Positions 8,874 to 17,446 of a stretch of DNA of 64,000 nucleotides are shown piece after piece; the first letter of the stretch is position 1, and every line of letters starts with the position of its first letter. The DNA comes from Granulicella mallensis MP5ACTX8. Lineage in GTDB: Bacteria > Acidobacteriota > Terriglobia > Terriglobales > Acidobacteriaceae. A model generated the notes under the pieces. That model was given only the letters and a program-made list of their open reading frames with translations, did not search any database and was not told the origin of the DNA. A program made the position numbers and the translations under genes. The stretch covers positions 2,914,001-2,978,000 of the forward strand of contig NC_016631.1 of assembly GCF_000178955.2 (NCBI RefSeq), in the 5' to 3' direction.

Positions 8874-10007
8874 CTATAACCGGCCAGCTACTCCCAGCTC
8901 AGCCGCGAAGGCATCCAGGCTCAGGCTGCGCAGCAGGTTACGCCGCATCCCGCTCTGCACCGCGTCCAGACCTCGGACAGCCTCTTCAAGCCACGCAAAA
9001 TCAATGCTTTCTGAAAATCTCCGAAGTTCTTCTCGAATATCGGTATTGCGAATACGCTCGGGGGAACCGCCTTGCAGCAGCAGAACGTCCTCCAGCACGC
9101 TTGCCAGCGCCCGCAGCAGGGCCGTGGTCTTCGCCTGCCCCTCCGCCCCGGCGCGATAGGTCTCGGTCATCCGGAACAGGGAGGAGTGATCGCCGGTCTG
9201 CACCGCTCCGCGCATGATAATCAGCGCATCCGCTCGTGCTGCGACATATTCGGCAAGATTGAAGCCCAGGGCACGTCCGACAGCCCCTTCGCTCAGCCGC
9301 GCCAGCAGGGCACGTTCTGTCTTATTGCTCTCCGGCCGGAGCCGTGTCAGCAGGGTCTCGATCTCCTCTGCGGGAAGGGCCCCCAGGCGCACGATGGCAC
9401 AGCGCGATCGGATCGTCGGAAGCAGCTCGCCGAGGTTCTCCGCAAGAATCAGAATGTGCGCATAGGTCGGCGGCTCTTCCAAAACCTTCAGCAGGGAGTT
9501 GGCCGCCTCTTTCATGAAGGAGGCCGTGGTGATGATGAACACCTTTGCCGGGGCCTCGGAAGGCATGCGCTGGGAGCGGCCGATGAGTGTCCGCACCTGT
9601 CCGAGCTTGATCAGCAACTGCGGTGGATCGGGCGGCAGGATCAGCACGTCAGGATGCGTCTGCACCAGCACGCGCGTGTCTTTCTTGTCGGTCTCGCGCA
9701 TGTCCTCGCGCGCAGCGACGGCCTCTTCGACCTTCTGTTCCAGCTCCGCGCTTTCGGCGATGCGGGTGCAGTTGCGGCAGACGCCGCAGAAGTTTGCCAG
9801 GGGACGTCCATCGGGTGCGATCTCACGCGGTTGCTGTTCGCACTGCAGGGCCATCGTCAGCATGAGCGCGAGAGTGTACTTGCCCGCTCCACGCGGACCG
9901 GCCACGATCATCGAGTGCGGCAGACGTCCGGCAGCAATGGCCGCGCGCAGGCTTTCAACCGTCGAGGGGTTGCCGAGAAACTCCGCAAAGCTGGAAGGAA
10001 TTGCCAT
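8874..10007 (-). CDS. holB: DNA polymerase III subunit delta'
   Basis: Clamp-loader ATPase-fold subunit, 377 aa. It has a P-loop-like GPRGAGKYTLA, a zinc module CGVCRNC, the stretch NSLLKVLEEPPTYAHILIL, and the RSRC motif IRSRCAIVRL typical of clamp-loader subunits. A helical insert of about 25 residues rich in Glu and Lys follows the zinc module. It lies 10 nt downstream of a cytochrome P450 gene, which in turn abuts tmk; tmk and holB are often direct neighbours in bacteria. Confidence 0.92.
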   Translation of the reverse strand: MAIPSSFAEFLGNPSTVESLRAAIAAGRLPHSMIVAGPRGAGKYTLALMLTMALQCEQQPREIAPDGRPLANFCGVCRNCTRIAESAELEQKVEEAVAAREDMRETDKKDTRVLVQTHPDVLILPPDPPQLLIKLGQVRTLIGRSQRMPSEAPAKVFIITTASFMKEAANSLLKVLEEPPTYAHILILAENLGELLPTIRSRCAIVRLGALPAEEIETLLTRLRPESNKTERALLARLSEGAVGRALGFNLAEYVAARADALIIMRGAVQTGDHSSLFRMTETYRAGAEGQAKTTALLRALASVLEDVLLLQGGSPERIRNTDIREELRRFSESIDFAWLEEAVRGLDAVQSGMRRNLLRSLSLDAFAAELGVAGRL

Positions 10008-10017
10008 CCCTTCCAGC

Positions 10018-11463
10018 CTATCGCACCTGGCCGGGGTGTTCCGGCGCGGCTTGAGGAAAGCGCTCGCGCGGAATCATGATCATCGGAAATTTGGGCCGCA
10101 GCGTAATCTTTGCCTGGGCCACGACGGGATAGCGATTCACGAACTCCAGCCGCCACTTCTGCGCGATGGTCGCGAGAGAAAGTACCCCCTCCATCCACGC
10201 AAAGCCTTCTCCGATGCATTGCCGGCGGCCGCCGCCAAAGGGGAAGTACACGAATCGCGGTCGCTCCGCCTTGGCTTCAGGAGTGTGGCGCTCGGGCCGA
10301 AACGCCTCGGGTTCGTCCCAGAACTCGGCGGAACGATGCATGACATATTGGCTGAAGAAGAAATGTGCTCCCGGAGGAATCTTGTACGGGCCAAGCTCAA
10401 CGGCCTTCGTCGATCTTCGTCCCATTGCCCAGGCTGGAGGATAGAGCCGCATCGCCTCCGCAAAGACCATCTCCGTATAGCGCAGGTTGGGATACTCCTG
10501 CATCGTGACGGGCCGGCCTCCAAGCACCTGGTCAATCTCCGCCTCCATACGCTCGGCGACATCGGGATTCTGGCTCAGGAGATACCAGGTCCAGCTCAGT
10601 GCATTGGCAACGGTTTCGTAACCGGCAAGAAAGATCGTCAGCGTCTCATCGCGGAGCTGCTTGTCGCTCATGCCGTCGGGATCGCCTTCTGCCGCCGCTT
10701 CATCTCGCGCGGCCACCAGCTCGGAGAGCAGATCGCCCCGGCTCTCCAGATCTTCCCTTGAGAGCGCCCTGCGACTGGCAATCATGCGCTCCACAATCAC
10801 ATCCAACCGTGCGCGCGAGCGGCGAAACTTCATGACTCCCGGAATCGGCCAGTGCAGCACCCTCTCCAGTCTTGGAAAGGCGACCAGGTAGTTGTAGAGG
10901 CCCATGATTGTGTCGACCTCATCGGCCACAGACAGGACCTCCGGTGTTACCTCGGTATCGAACAGGGTGCGCGCTACGATGCGCAGGCTGAGCTGCATCA
11001 TCGACTCGGCGATATCGAACTCCGTGTCTTTCTTCCATCCTTCGCGCGTCGTGGCCGCACTGGCGGCAATCTGTTCGGCGTAGCCCGCGATCCGCTGGCG
11101 ATGAAAGGCCGGCGCGGCGATGCGCCGTTGGCGCATGTGGATCGGGTCGTCGGAGGTGATCAGCCCTTCGCCCAGCAGGATCTTCATCCGTTGCAGCGTC
11201 CGCTCTTTGACGAAGCTGCCTGCCTGGTTGATCAAGATCTCCTGAATCCAGGCGGGGTCGTTCACAAAGACGATCAAGGTTCCCATGAACCGGTAGTGCG
11301 CAATCGGTCCGAAGGTTTTATGCAGGTGCTCGAACAGGGGAATGGGCTCGCCAAAATTGACCCAGGCGCGCCGCATATAAAAGGGAAGCGCCTTGCGCAG
11401 GCCAGGGGGCAGCCGCCAACTGCCTTCTTCCTTCGCCTGAACGTAATCGTTATTTTCAGCCAT
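10018..11463 (-). CDS. Cytochrome P450
   Basis: 481 aa haem-thiolate monooxygenase without a fused reductase or a membrane anchor. The I-helix reads FLAGYETVANALSW, the K-helix ExxR is EAMRLYPP, the PERF-like motif is FRPERH, and the haem loop FPFGGGRRQCIGEGFA carries the Cys ligand. The pattern resembles the CYP102/CYP4 type that often hydroxylates fatty acids, but substrate cannot be read from the sequence. Its ATG follows the tmk stop codon with no spacer, so it should be translated by coupling to tmk. No ferredoxin or reductase gene is nearby. Confidence 0.95.
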   Translation of the reverse strand: MAENNDYVQAKEEGSWRLPPGLRKALPFYMRRAWVNFGEPIPLFEHLHKTFGPIAHYRFMGTLIVFVNDPAWIQEILINQAGSFVKERTLQRMKILLGEGLITSDDPIHMRQRRIAAPAFHRQRIAGYAEQIAASAATTREGWKKDTEFDIAESMMQLSLRIVARTLFDTEVTPEVLSVADEVDTIMGLYNYLVAFPRLERVLHWPIPGVMKFRRSRARLDVIVERMIASRRALSREDLESRGDLLSELVAARDEAAAEGDPDGMSDKQLRDETLTIFLAGYETVANALSWTWYLLSQNPDVAERMEAEIDQVLGGRPVTMQEYPNLRYTEMVFAEAMRLYPPAWAMGRRSTKAVELGPYKIPPGAHFFFSQYVMHRSAEFWDEPEAFRPERHTPEAKAERPRFVYFPFGGGRRQCIGEGFAWMEGVLSLATIAQKWRLEFVNRYPVVAQAKITLRPKFPMIMIPRERFPQAAPEHPGQVR

Positions 11464-12129
11464 TTACTGTGCCATGCGCTCGCGAACGATGGCGCGGATA
11501 CGCTCTGCAATCGTCTCGATGCTGGCTTCCTCCGCAATCGTTACGACACGCTCGGAGTCTCGCCGGGCGATCTCGACGTATTGGTCATAGATCCGCCGAT
11601 AGAACTCGTCGCCTTCGCGTTCAAAGCGATTCTCGTCCGTACCGCGAGTCCGGACGTTGCGTTCATTGCGGCGTCTGGCGCGGGCCAGGGAGCCTTCCAG
11701 CGGTGGAAGGAGAAGAATGGTCAACTCTGGCTGGAAGCCGTCGCAGACGGCAGTATGCATCGCCCGAATCCGCTCGCTCCCGAGCCCACGCCCCGCTCCC
11801 TGGTAAGCCTCGGAGGAGTCGGTGTAGCGGTCGCAGAGCACTACCGCACCCTCAGCCAGTGCAGGATGAATCACGTGTGCCAGCGACTGTGCACGGTCGG
11901 CGAACATTAGCGCCATCTCGGCTGTCGGAGCGATGCCGCCCAGTTCGGATTCGGTGCGGGAGTCCAGCAGGACGCTGCGAATACGATCTCCCAGGGCCGT
12001 TCCTCCCGGTTGGCGCAGTGTAACGACGCGAAGGCCTTCGGCCTCCAGCGCTGCGGCCAGACGCCGCAACTGGGTCGTCTTGCCTGACCCATCCAAACCC
12101 TCAAACGTAATGAAAAAACCTCGGCTCAC
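11464..12129 (-). CDS. tmk: Thymidylate kinase
   Basis: Phosphorylates dTMP to dTDP. 221 aa with P-loop FEGLDGSGKTTQLRRL, the DRYTDSSEAYQGAGRG motif for substrate binding, and a LID region rich in Arg (LARARRRNERN). The start codon is GTG. Its TAA stop is immediately followed by the ATG of the P450. First gene of a tmk-P450-holB chain. Confidence 0.96.
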   Translation of the reverse strand: MSRGFFITFEGLDGSGKTTQLRRLAAALEAEGLRVVTLRQPGGTALGDRIRSVLLDSRTESELGGIAPTAEMALMFADRAQSLAHVIHPALAEGAVVLCDRYTDSSEAYQGAGRGLGSERIRAMHTAVCDGFQPELTILLLPPLEGSLARARRRNERNVRTRGTDENRFEREGDEFYRRIYDQYVEIARRDSERVVTIAEEASIETIAERIRAIVRERMAQ

Positions 12130-12160
12130 GAAGCTGAGTTTACTGCACAGGAGTCGAAGG

Positions 12161-12222
12161 GCTTGTTTTTCTGGTTGTCATTCCTCGCTACGCTCGGAAT
12201 GACAACCAGAAAGGCAAAAGCT
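12161..12222. repeat. Palindromic element (GTCATTCC type)
   Basis: A perfect 16-bp inverted repeat, TTCTGGTTGTCATTCC (12169-12184) and its complement (12196-12211), with an 11-nt loop TCGCTACGCTC. The arms continue imperfectly outward through GCTT...AAGC. It lies in the 145-bp gap between tmk and the lipoprotein gene. It resembles dispersed palindromic repeats rather than a plain terminator, though it may terminate transcription. Confidence 0.75.
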
Positions 12223-12274
12223 ATAAAGCTAAGGCTTCTCACTGTTGTGGGTAAGGCCTTAAGAGGAAATGCTT

Positions 12275-12634
12275 TTAGCGATGCAGCTGCGTGTTCCACG
12301 TTGCGCTGCTAGCAGAGAGAGCCACCGTGAGACGGCCCTGCAATCCCTCCTGCAACTCCGGCCCTGCCACGGTGTGTTCCTGCCGTGCAGAATCCGTCCA
12401 AATCACCTTGGTGGGACCATTGCCAAGAATCTTGAACCGGTAGTGATACTCGCCCCCTGCGGCCAGGGTTTCGGTCCCAAAGCTGGCGCTTGGATAGTCC
12501 AGCTCAACCAGCGATACGGCAGCGCCGGAATCGTTCCGCACTACAGCTTCGACGTAGGCTGAATGGCAGCCTGAAGCCGCCAGCAAAACAAATCCCGCAA
12601 GCCCACTGATTGCAAAAGATCTCCGTCTATCCAT
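12275..12634 (-). CDS. Small lipoprotein, unknown function
   Basis: 119 aa from MDRRRSFAISGLAGFVLL, with a lipobox LAASGC, so it should be lipidated and membrane anchored after LspA cleavage. The mature part is about 95 residues with a beta-rich pattern (YVEAVVRNDSGAAVSLVELDYP, then YHYRFKIL and RLTVALSAS). I recognise no family. It begins 17 nt after lpxD and is probably co-transcribed; a GTG two codons upstream is an alternative start. The frame extends further upstream into lpxD, but the lipobox position argues for the short start. Confidence 0.75.
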   Translation of the reverse strand: MDRRRSFAISGLAGFVLLAASGCHSAYVEAVVRNDSGAAVSLVELDYPSASFGTETLAAGGEYHYRFKILGNGPTKVIWTDSARQEHTVAGPELQEGLQGRLTVALSASSATWNTQLHR

Positions 12635-12651
12635 AGCCACAAGCCTACCAG

Positions 12652-13674
12652 TCACTTCGGATCTCTTTCGCTGGACTTCAGGCGGCGCAGCAGTTCGGGC
12701 AGTCGATTCACGGCAGCTACCGTTCGCAGCCATGCCCGGTTGTCCATCGCAGGATATCCGCTCACCACGGCTCCCGGTGCGACATCCGAAGGAATCCCAC
12801 TCTGTGCTGTGGCCACAGCCCCATCGCCAACCGTCAGATGTCCGGCAACTCCCACCTGGCCGGCAAGAATGACGTTCTTGCCGATGGTGGTCGATCCGGC
12901 GAGCCCTACCTGGGAGCAGAGCAGCGTATTCTCGCCGACAGTGGAACCATGACCGACCTGCACCAGGTTATCGACCTTGGCGCCTCGCGCGATCCGCGTC
13001 TCGCCGATGGAGGCCCGGTCGATGCAGGCGTTGGCTTGTACTTCAACCGCGTCTTCCAGAACGGCAGGTCCGGACTGCACGATCTTGACCCAACGTCCCT
13101 CTGCTCCCTTGGCAAAGCCGAAGCCGTCCGCTCCCACGATCGCTCCGTTCTGGAGCACGACGTCATTTCCCAGCCGGCAACCCTCGCGGACCACGGCATG
13201 CGCATGTGCAAAGAAACGGTCGCCGATCGTCACCTCCGGATAGATCACCACATGGGGAAGCAGAACCGCATCATCCCCGATGACGCATCCGGCAGAGATT
13301 ACGACATAGGCCCCAATATGCGCTCCGCTACCGATGCTGGCGCTGGGATCGATCACCGCTGTCGGATGAATGCCGGGGGCATACACCGGGGGCTTGTAGA
13401 AGACCTCAATCGCTTTGGCAAATGCCAGATAAGGATTCTTGATCCGCAGCGTGGGAACGCCGATGGAGGCAAACTCCGGTTCCACGATCACGGCCGCTGC
13501 CCGGGTCGAGCGGGCCAGTCCGGCGTACTTGGGATTGGCGACAAACGTCACGTGGCCGGGACCGGCCTCTTCTATGCCGGCGATTCCCGTAATCTCTACT
13601 TCGCCTGGAGCTTCCTGCCCGTCGCCCACTACCAGTTCCGCGCCCAGACGCTCTGCCAAATCCTTCAGCTTCAT
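12652..13674 (-). CDS. lpxD: UDP-3-O-acylglucosamine N-acyltransferase
   Basis: Third step of lipid A synthesis: adds the 2-N acyl chain to UDP-3-O-acylglucosamine. 340 aa with the N-terminal uridine-binding domain (about 1-100), then left-handed beta-helix hexapeptide repeats (HPTAVIDPSASIGSGAHIGA, VGHGSTVGENTLL, KNVILAGQVGVAGHLTVGDG) and a C-terminal helix. The motif NGAIVGADGFGFA and the conserved VGHG His are present. It implies an LPS-bearing outer membrane. Other lpx genes are not in the window. Confidence 0.95.
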   Translation of the reverse strand: MKLKDLAERLGAELVVGDGQEAPGEVEITGIAGIEEAGPGHVTFVANPKYAGLARSTRAAAVIVEPEFASIGVPTLRIKNPYLAFAKAIEVFYKPPVYAPGIHPTAVIDPSASIGSGAHIGAYVVISAGCVIGDDAVLLPHVVIYPEVTIGDRFFAHAHAVVREGCRLGNDVVLQNGAIVGADGFGFAKGAEGRWVKIVQSGPAVLEDAVEVQANACIDRASIGETRIARGAKVDNLVQVGHGSTVGENTLLCSQVGLAGSTTIGKNVILAGQVGVAGHLTVGDGAVATAQSGIPSDVAPGAVVSGYPAMDNRAWLRTVAAVNRLPELLRRLKSSERDPK

Positions 13675-13701
13675 GTTGGCGATTGTATCGAAGGCTTGGG
13701 T

Positions 13702-14211
13702 CTACTCTCCGAAGAGCTGGGTCTGGATCGTGCTTGAGGCGCGCGCCATTGTCTTCTGCTTGGAGGCGGCACCGATAAAGCCCAGCACCTGAACCGAAAT
13801 CAGGGCCGCTCGGGGAACGAAGAGGCGCTGGGTGTTCGACCGTGCATCGGGCGGTGAAACAGTAAGTCCGCGATCATCGAGAAGAGACTCAATAAAACCC
13901 AGATCGAAGTTCGCCAGCCCTTCGAGCGAATCGTTGTCCCGGAACCCGAGCTTGAGCCAGAGACCATCGGCACGCGGCCTGCTCAGAAAGCTGCGCCGCC
14001 CAATCTGTTCCGGATCGGTTCCACCCTCAAGATTGAAATCCTTTACATAAGCAATGGTCTTGATCTGGTTCAAGGCGAGGGGGATCACGCGTCCCGAGGT
14101 GTCGAGGACCTCAACCGTTTCGCCGGTAACAAAGCCGTTCTGCGGCAGATAGCCCCAGGTGACAGAGCCGTCGAACTGACGAACCACCGTTTTCTTCTGT
14201 GCGATTGCCAT
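13702..14211 (-). CDS. Conserved hypothetical protein
   Basis: 169 aa from MAIAQKKTVVRQFDGSVTWG. There is no signal peptide or membrane segment. The protein appears to hold two small beta domains: the first (VRQFDGSVTWGYLPQNGF, then TIAYVKDFNL) and a second that echoes it (LWLKLGFRDNDSLEGLANFDLGF). It ends with a region containing SNTQRLFVPRAALISVQVLGF, suggesting a duplicated fold. The frame is open back to 14577, but that region holds the promoter of the divergent gene, so I use the internal ATG. I cannot name a family. Confidence 0.7.
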   Translation of the reverse strand: MAIAQKKTVVRQFDGSVTWGYLPQNGFVTGETVEVLDTSGRVIPLALNQIKTIAYVKDFNLEGGTDPEQIGRRSFLSRPRADGLWLKLGFRDNDSLEGLANFDLGFIESLLDDRGLTVSPPDARSNTQRLFVPRAALISVQVLGFIGAASKQKTMARASSTIQTQLFGE

Positions 14212-14487
14212 AGGGCAGAATTGCCAGTTTGTCGGATTGTCGCATAGGGATCGTAAACAGCCAAAATAGTGAATTTTCGGGTAAAGCGAGCCCTCCACCG
14301 GGGGAGCTGGAGGGTGTCCTGCGAAACCGTAGCAAAAATGGTGCAAAAAACTGGTAAAAGCAGTGGCCATCGTGTAGAATCTAGGTTTGCGTCGAGCCTT
14401 CAGCGCTCTCCAAATAGTTGATTCGCCGCAAGTTACACCACGGTTCAGAAGCGCCTCAGAACCATCCGGAGCGAAGAGCAAAAAACG
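14212..14487. promoter_or_regulatory. Divergent promoter region
   Basis: A 276-bp gap between two divergent genes. A possible sigma70 pair for the plus-strand gene is TGGTAA (14352-14357), 17 nt, TAGAAT (14375-14380); the -35 is weak. An imperfect hairpin CCCTCCA/TGGAGGG lies around 14290-14315. No open frame of its own is convincing. Confidence 0.4.
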
Positions 14488-16284
14488 ATGGCTGATTACA
14501 TCTATCTGCTGCAAACCCGACTGACAGGCGCACAACAACAGGCTCTGGCAAAGGTTCGTGATGTCGCGCGTGCGCACGGCATGACTGTTTTTCTCGTTGG
14601 TGGGGCCGTCCGCGACCTTACGAGCGGTTCACCCATCCGTGATCTTGACGTTACAGTTCAGGGAAACGCATTAAAGCTCAAGAAAGACCTGCAGCATGCC
14701 GGTGCAGTCCTGGTCGGCGAGTCCGATCTCATGCAGGCGCTTTACTTTACGTTTCCGGGTGGCATCCGCCTGGAGGTAGGTTCGACCCTCTCGGTCACCT
14801 ATCCGAAGCCGGGTAAGCCTGTCGTGCATGCATCGACCATCCTCGACGACCTGCGCCGCCGCGACTTTACCGCGAACGCCATGGCCATCTCGTTGAATGA
14901 GGGTTCCTATGGCTTGCTGATGGACCCGCTCAATGGCGTTGCCGATATCGACAACCGCGAACTGCGGCTGGTGTCCAACTACGGGTTCATCGAAGATCCT
15001 GCTCGCATGATCCGTGCGGCACGTTTTGGCGCACGCCTGGGCTGGCACATGGAAGAGAAGACCCAGCAGCGCTACGACACAGGCAAGGCTGAAGGCTATA
15101 TCTCCGCCATGGACAGCGCTGAGCGCGGCTACGAGACCGAAGAGATCTTCCACGAGGAAGACCCACTTCGGGTGTTGCGCCGCCTGGAGTCCGAGGGCTG
15201 GAACAAGTTCCTGTTCCCGGCATGGACATCGGCAAAGGCCAACGAGAGCGAATTGACCCGCCTGCGCGACACGGTGGGTCAGCTTGAAGCTATGGGGATC
15301 CACCCTGATCCTTCCGCCGCCTACTTCCCGCTGCTGACCGCAAAGCTTGCACCCAAGGACGTCGCGGATCTCAAGGCGAGCTTTGCACGTCCCGGATTTG
15401 TCGATCAGATCGCCGCACTTGAGGGCGAGACAAAGAACTTTGCCACACAGTTTACGAGCAAGGCGGCTGCCGCTCCTTCCGATGCCTGGAAGATGCTGAT
15501 GTCTGCCGTTCCCGAACAGGTTCTGTGGCTGGCTCACAGCACCAAGACCGCGGCTATTCAGGCACGCTTCAAGGCTTTTTTTGAGGAATGGCCGCAAGCC
15601 CGTCAGCGCATTCCATATCAGTTGATGCAGGAGATGCGCATCACCCCCGAACTGCCCGGCTATGACGACCTGATTGGCGAGCTTTTCTTTGCCATTATGG
15701 ACGGCAAGCTCGATACCCCTGAGACAGCCAGGGCCTATCTGGAGCCGTATTCTCCCCCAGCACCGCCGCCGCCGGTAAATCTGCGTCGTCGTGCTGTGAA
15801 GAAGGAAGCGAAGGTTCCCAAGTCTCGGAGCAAGAAGGTTGTGGCCGAGTCTGAGGATTCCAGCGACGTTGAATCCGAGACCGCGACTGCCGCACACAAA
15901 GAACCGGCAGTCGCTCCGGTGAAGGCGAAGCCTGTTGCCGCGAAAGCTGAGACTGCCAAGCCTGCGGTTAAGGCTCCGGAGAAGAAGGTTGTGGCTGGAA
16001 AGAAAGTGGAAGCCAAGGCTGCAGTCAAGAAGGCTGCGCCGAAACCCGCTCCCGCCAAGAAGGCTGTGAAAGCCCCGGCGAAGGCGGTCAAGGCACCGGC
16101 AAAGGCGATCAAGCCAAAGACCGTCAAGGCTCCCGCGAAGAAAGCGGTCAAGGCAGCGCCTGCAAAGAAAGCCGCTCCGAAGAAGAACCTGAAGCCAGCT
16201 CCGAAGCCAAAGGCCAAGGTTCCGGCGAAGGCCAAGCCTAAGGCTCCTGCCAAGAAAAAGGCGCCCGCAAAGGCTCGTCGCTAA
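14488..16284 (+). CDS. tRNA nucleotidyltransferase/poly(A) polymerase-type enzyme with H1-like tail
   Basis: 598 aa. The class II nucleotidyltransferase head has FLVGGAVRDLTSG, then the metal-binding pair in IRDLDVTVQG, the RRRDFTANAMAI motif, LMDPLNGVADIDNRELRLV and the ERxxxE-like helix DPARMIRAARFGARLGW. Such enzymes add CCA to tRNA 3' ends or poly(A) to RNA. From about residue 428 a proline run (PPAPPPP) leads into a tail of about 165 residues built of KKA, PAKK and KAPAK repeats, like a histone H1 C-terminus, with an acidic island ESEDSSDVESE in between. The tail is probably disordered and may bind nucleic acid. CCA versus A specificity is not decidable here. Confidence 0.87.
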   Translation: MADYIYLLQTRLTGAQQQALAKVRDVARAHGMTVFLVGGAVRDLTSGSPIRDLDVTVQGNALKLKKDLQHAGAVLVGESDLMQALYFTFPGGIRLEVGSTLSVTYPKPGKPVVHASTILDDLRRRDFTANAMAISLNEGSYGLLMDPLNGVADIDNRELRLVSNYGFIEDPARMIRAARFGARLGWHMEEKTQQRYDTGKAEGYISAMDSAERGYETEEIFHEEDPLRVLRRLESEGWNKFLFPAWTSAKANESELTRLRDTVGQLEAMGIHPDPSAAYFPLLTAKLAPKDVADLKASFARPGFVDQIAALEGETKNFATQFTSKAAAAPSDAWKMLMSAVPEQVLWLAHSTKTAAIQARFKAFFEEWPQARQRIPYQLMQEMRITPELPGYDDLIGELFFAIMDGKLDTPETARAYLEPYSPPAPPPPVNLRRRAVKKEAKVPKSRSKKVVAESEDSSDVESETATAAHKEPAVAPVKAKPVAAKAETAKPAVKAPEKKVVAGKKVEAKAAVKKAAPKPAPAKKAVKAPAKAVKAPAKAIKPKTVKAPAKKAVKAAPAKKAAPKKNLKPAPKPKAKVPAKAKPKAPAKKKAPAKARR

Positions 16285-16341
16285 TCGATACTGATTGAGA
16301 CACACCCTGACGCGAAGTCATCTCGCAAAGGTGGAGAACTC

Positions 16342-17340
16342 ATGCAAGGTCTGCGACGGTCCGACTGGGGAGATCTGATGGCTCTCCTGGTAAGCGTGGT
16401 AGCTGCGGCTGTGGCTCCGCTACAGGTGCTTATCCTCTCGTACGCCTTTCTTGGACCCTTTCACTACCTCACCGAAATTGCCTGGCTGCGCGGAAAGCAG
16501 TTTTACTTCGGCAAAGGCCTGGTTTCGCCGCGTGTCTATGCGCTGCTGGCTATCGGCATGTCGATCCTGGCGCTGGTCGAGGGCCTTGCGAAGAGGGCTG
16601 ACTTCGCCTTCTGGATCGTCGGTGTTCTGCTGTTCCTTTCTCTCACAGTATGGGTACGTAATCCCTATCTCCTCGTCATGATTGCGTTAGCCGCTGTAGG
16701 CGTGTCCTTTGTTCTGCGGACCTGGGTGTATTTCATCAGCACCATGGTGCCGACGCTGGTGCATGTCTTCTTCTTTACCCTGGCCTTTATGGTGAGTGGT
16801 GCGCTGCGGGACAAGCGGACGACCCTGTTGAAGTGGCTTAACCCTGGACTGCTGGCCGTTTTTCCGCTGCTGCTGCTCTTCCTGCCGATGCACTATTCCG
16901 CTCCCAATGGTTTCTGGTTATGGGCTGAGTCGGCAAGCTTCGCCGCGATCCACGCAAAACTCGCAGGCGATCTGCATCACACGCTGCTATTGAACTCGAA
17001 GCTGTTCAACGATCCCGTGGTTGCAGGCCTGCTGAGGCTGTTTGCGTTCATCTACCTCTACCACTATCTGAACTGGTTTGCGAAGACCGAGCTGCTGCAG
17101 TGGCATAAGACTTCGAGACGAGGATGGACGGGGATCCTCACGCTGTATGTCGCATCGATCGCAATCTATGCGTGGAACTTCCGCATAGGTCTCGTGGTGT
17201 CGACCTTTCTAAGCGTGCTGCACGTGCTGTTGGAGTTTCCGCTGAATTGGCACACACTACGGTTTCTGGCTCTTCGATGGCGTGGGGAACGTGTGGAGAC
17301 TGCGACCGGTAGCCGGACGCAGCTTCAGGTTCCTCTTTAG
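16342..17340 (+). CDS. Polytopic membrane protein, unknown function
   Basis: 332 aa with about eight to nine hydrophobic segments and very few charged residues between them. His-containing motifs sit at membrane edges: LGPFHYLTEIAW near the N-terminus, GDLHHTLLL in the middle, LYHYLNWFAKTELLQWHK and LHVLLEFPLNWHT near the end. The regular spacing of His suggests metal or cofactor binding in the membrane, as in membrane oxygenases or desaturases, but no family pattern is met convincingly. GGTGGAGA lies just upstream of the ATG, 57 bp after the nucleotidyltransferase stop. Confidence 0.8.
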   Translation: MQGLRRSDWGDLMALLVSVVAAAVAPLQVLILSYAFLGPFHYLTEIAWLRGKQFYFGKGLVSPRVYALLAIGMSILALVEGLAKRADFAFWIVGVLLFLSLTVWVRNPYLLVMIALAAVGVSFVLRTWVYFISTMVPTLVHVFFFTLAFMVSGALRDKRTTLLKWLNPGLLAVFPLLLLFLPMHYSAPNGFWLWAESASFAAIHAKLAGDLHHTLLLNSKLFNDPVVAGLLRLFAFIYLYHYLNWFAKTELLQWHKTSRRGWTGILTLYVASIAIYAWNFRIGLVVSTFLSVLHVLLEFPLNWHTLRFLALRWRGERVETATGSRTQLQVPL

Positions 17341-17352
17341 GGTGTGTCATCA

Positions 17353-17428
17353 AACTTCGTTCTAGGTTTCTTGCTTTGAAGGGGCGGGGCTTCAGCCCCG
17401 CCGTAGGAACAAAGCAAGAGTCTAAGTT
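17353..17428. repeat. Nested hairpin between convergent genes
   Basis: The inner stem GGCGGGGC-TTCA-GCCCCGCC (17383-17402) sits inside the outer stem CTTGCTTTG/CAAAGCAAG (17370-17378, 17410-17418), which continues imperfectly to AACTT/AAGTT at both ends. It lies between the membrane-protein gene (+) and the response regulator (-). It can terminate both strands; the nested form is like the other palindromic elements of the window. Confidence 0.72.
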
Positions 17429-17446
17429 CACCCCTATAGGGACTAA

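Noticed and set aside
14212-14577. Extension of the 169-aa hypothetical protein on the minus strand
   Set aside because: The extra residues cross the divergent promoter and overlap the 5' end of the nucleotidyltransferase gene.
14671-16305. Long minus-strand frame opposite the nucleotidyltransferase gene
   Set aside because: Arises from the repeated Lys/Ala codons of the H1-like tail and has Leu/Gly/Arg-rich nonsense; the plus-strand frame has all family motifs.
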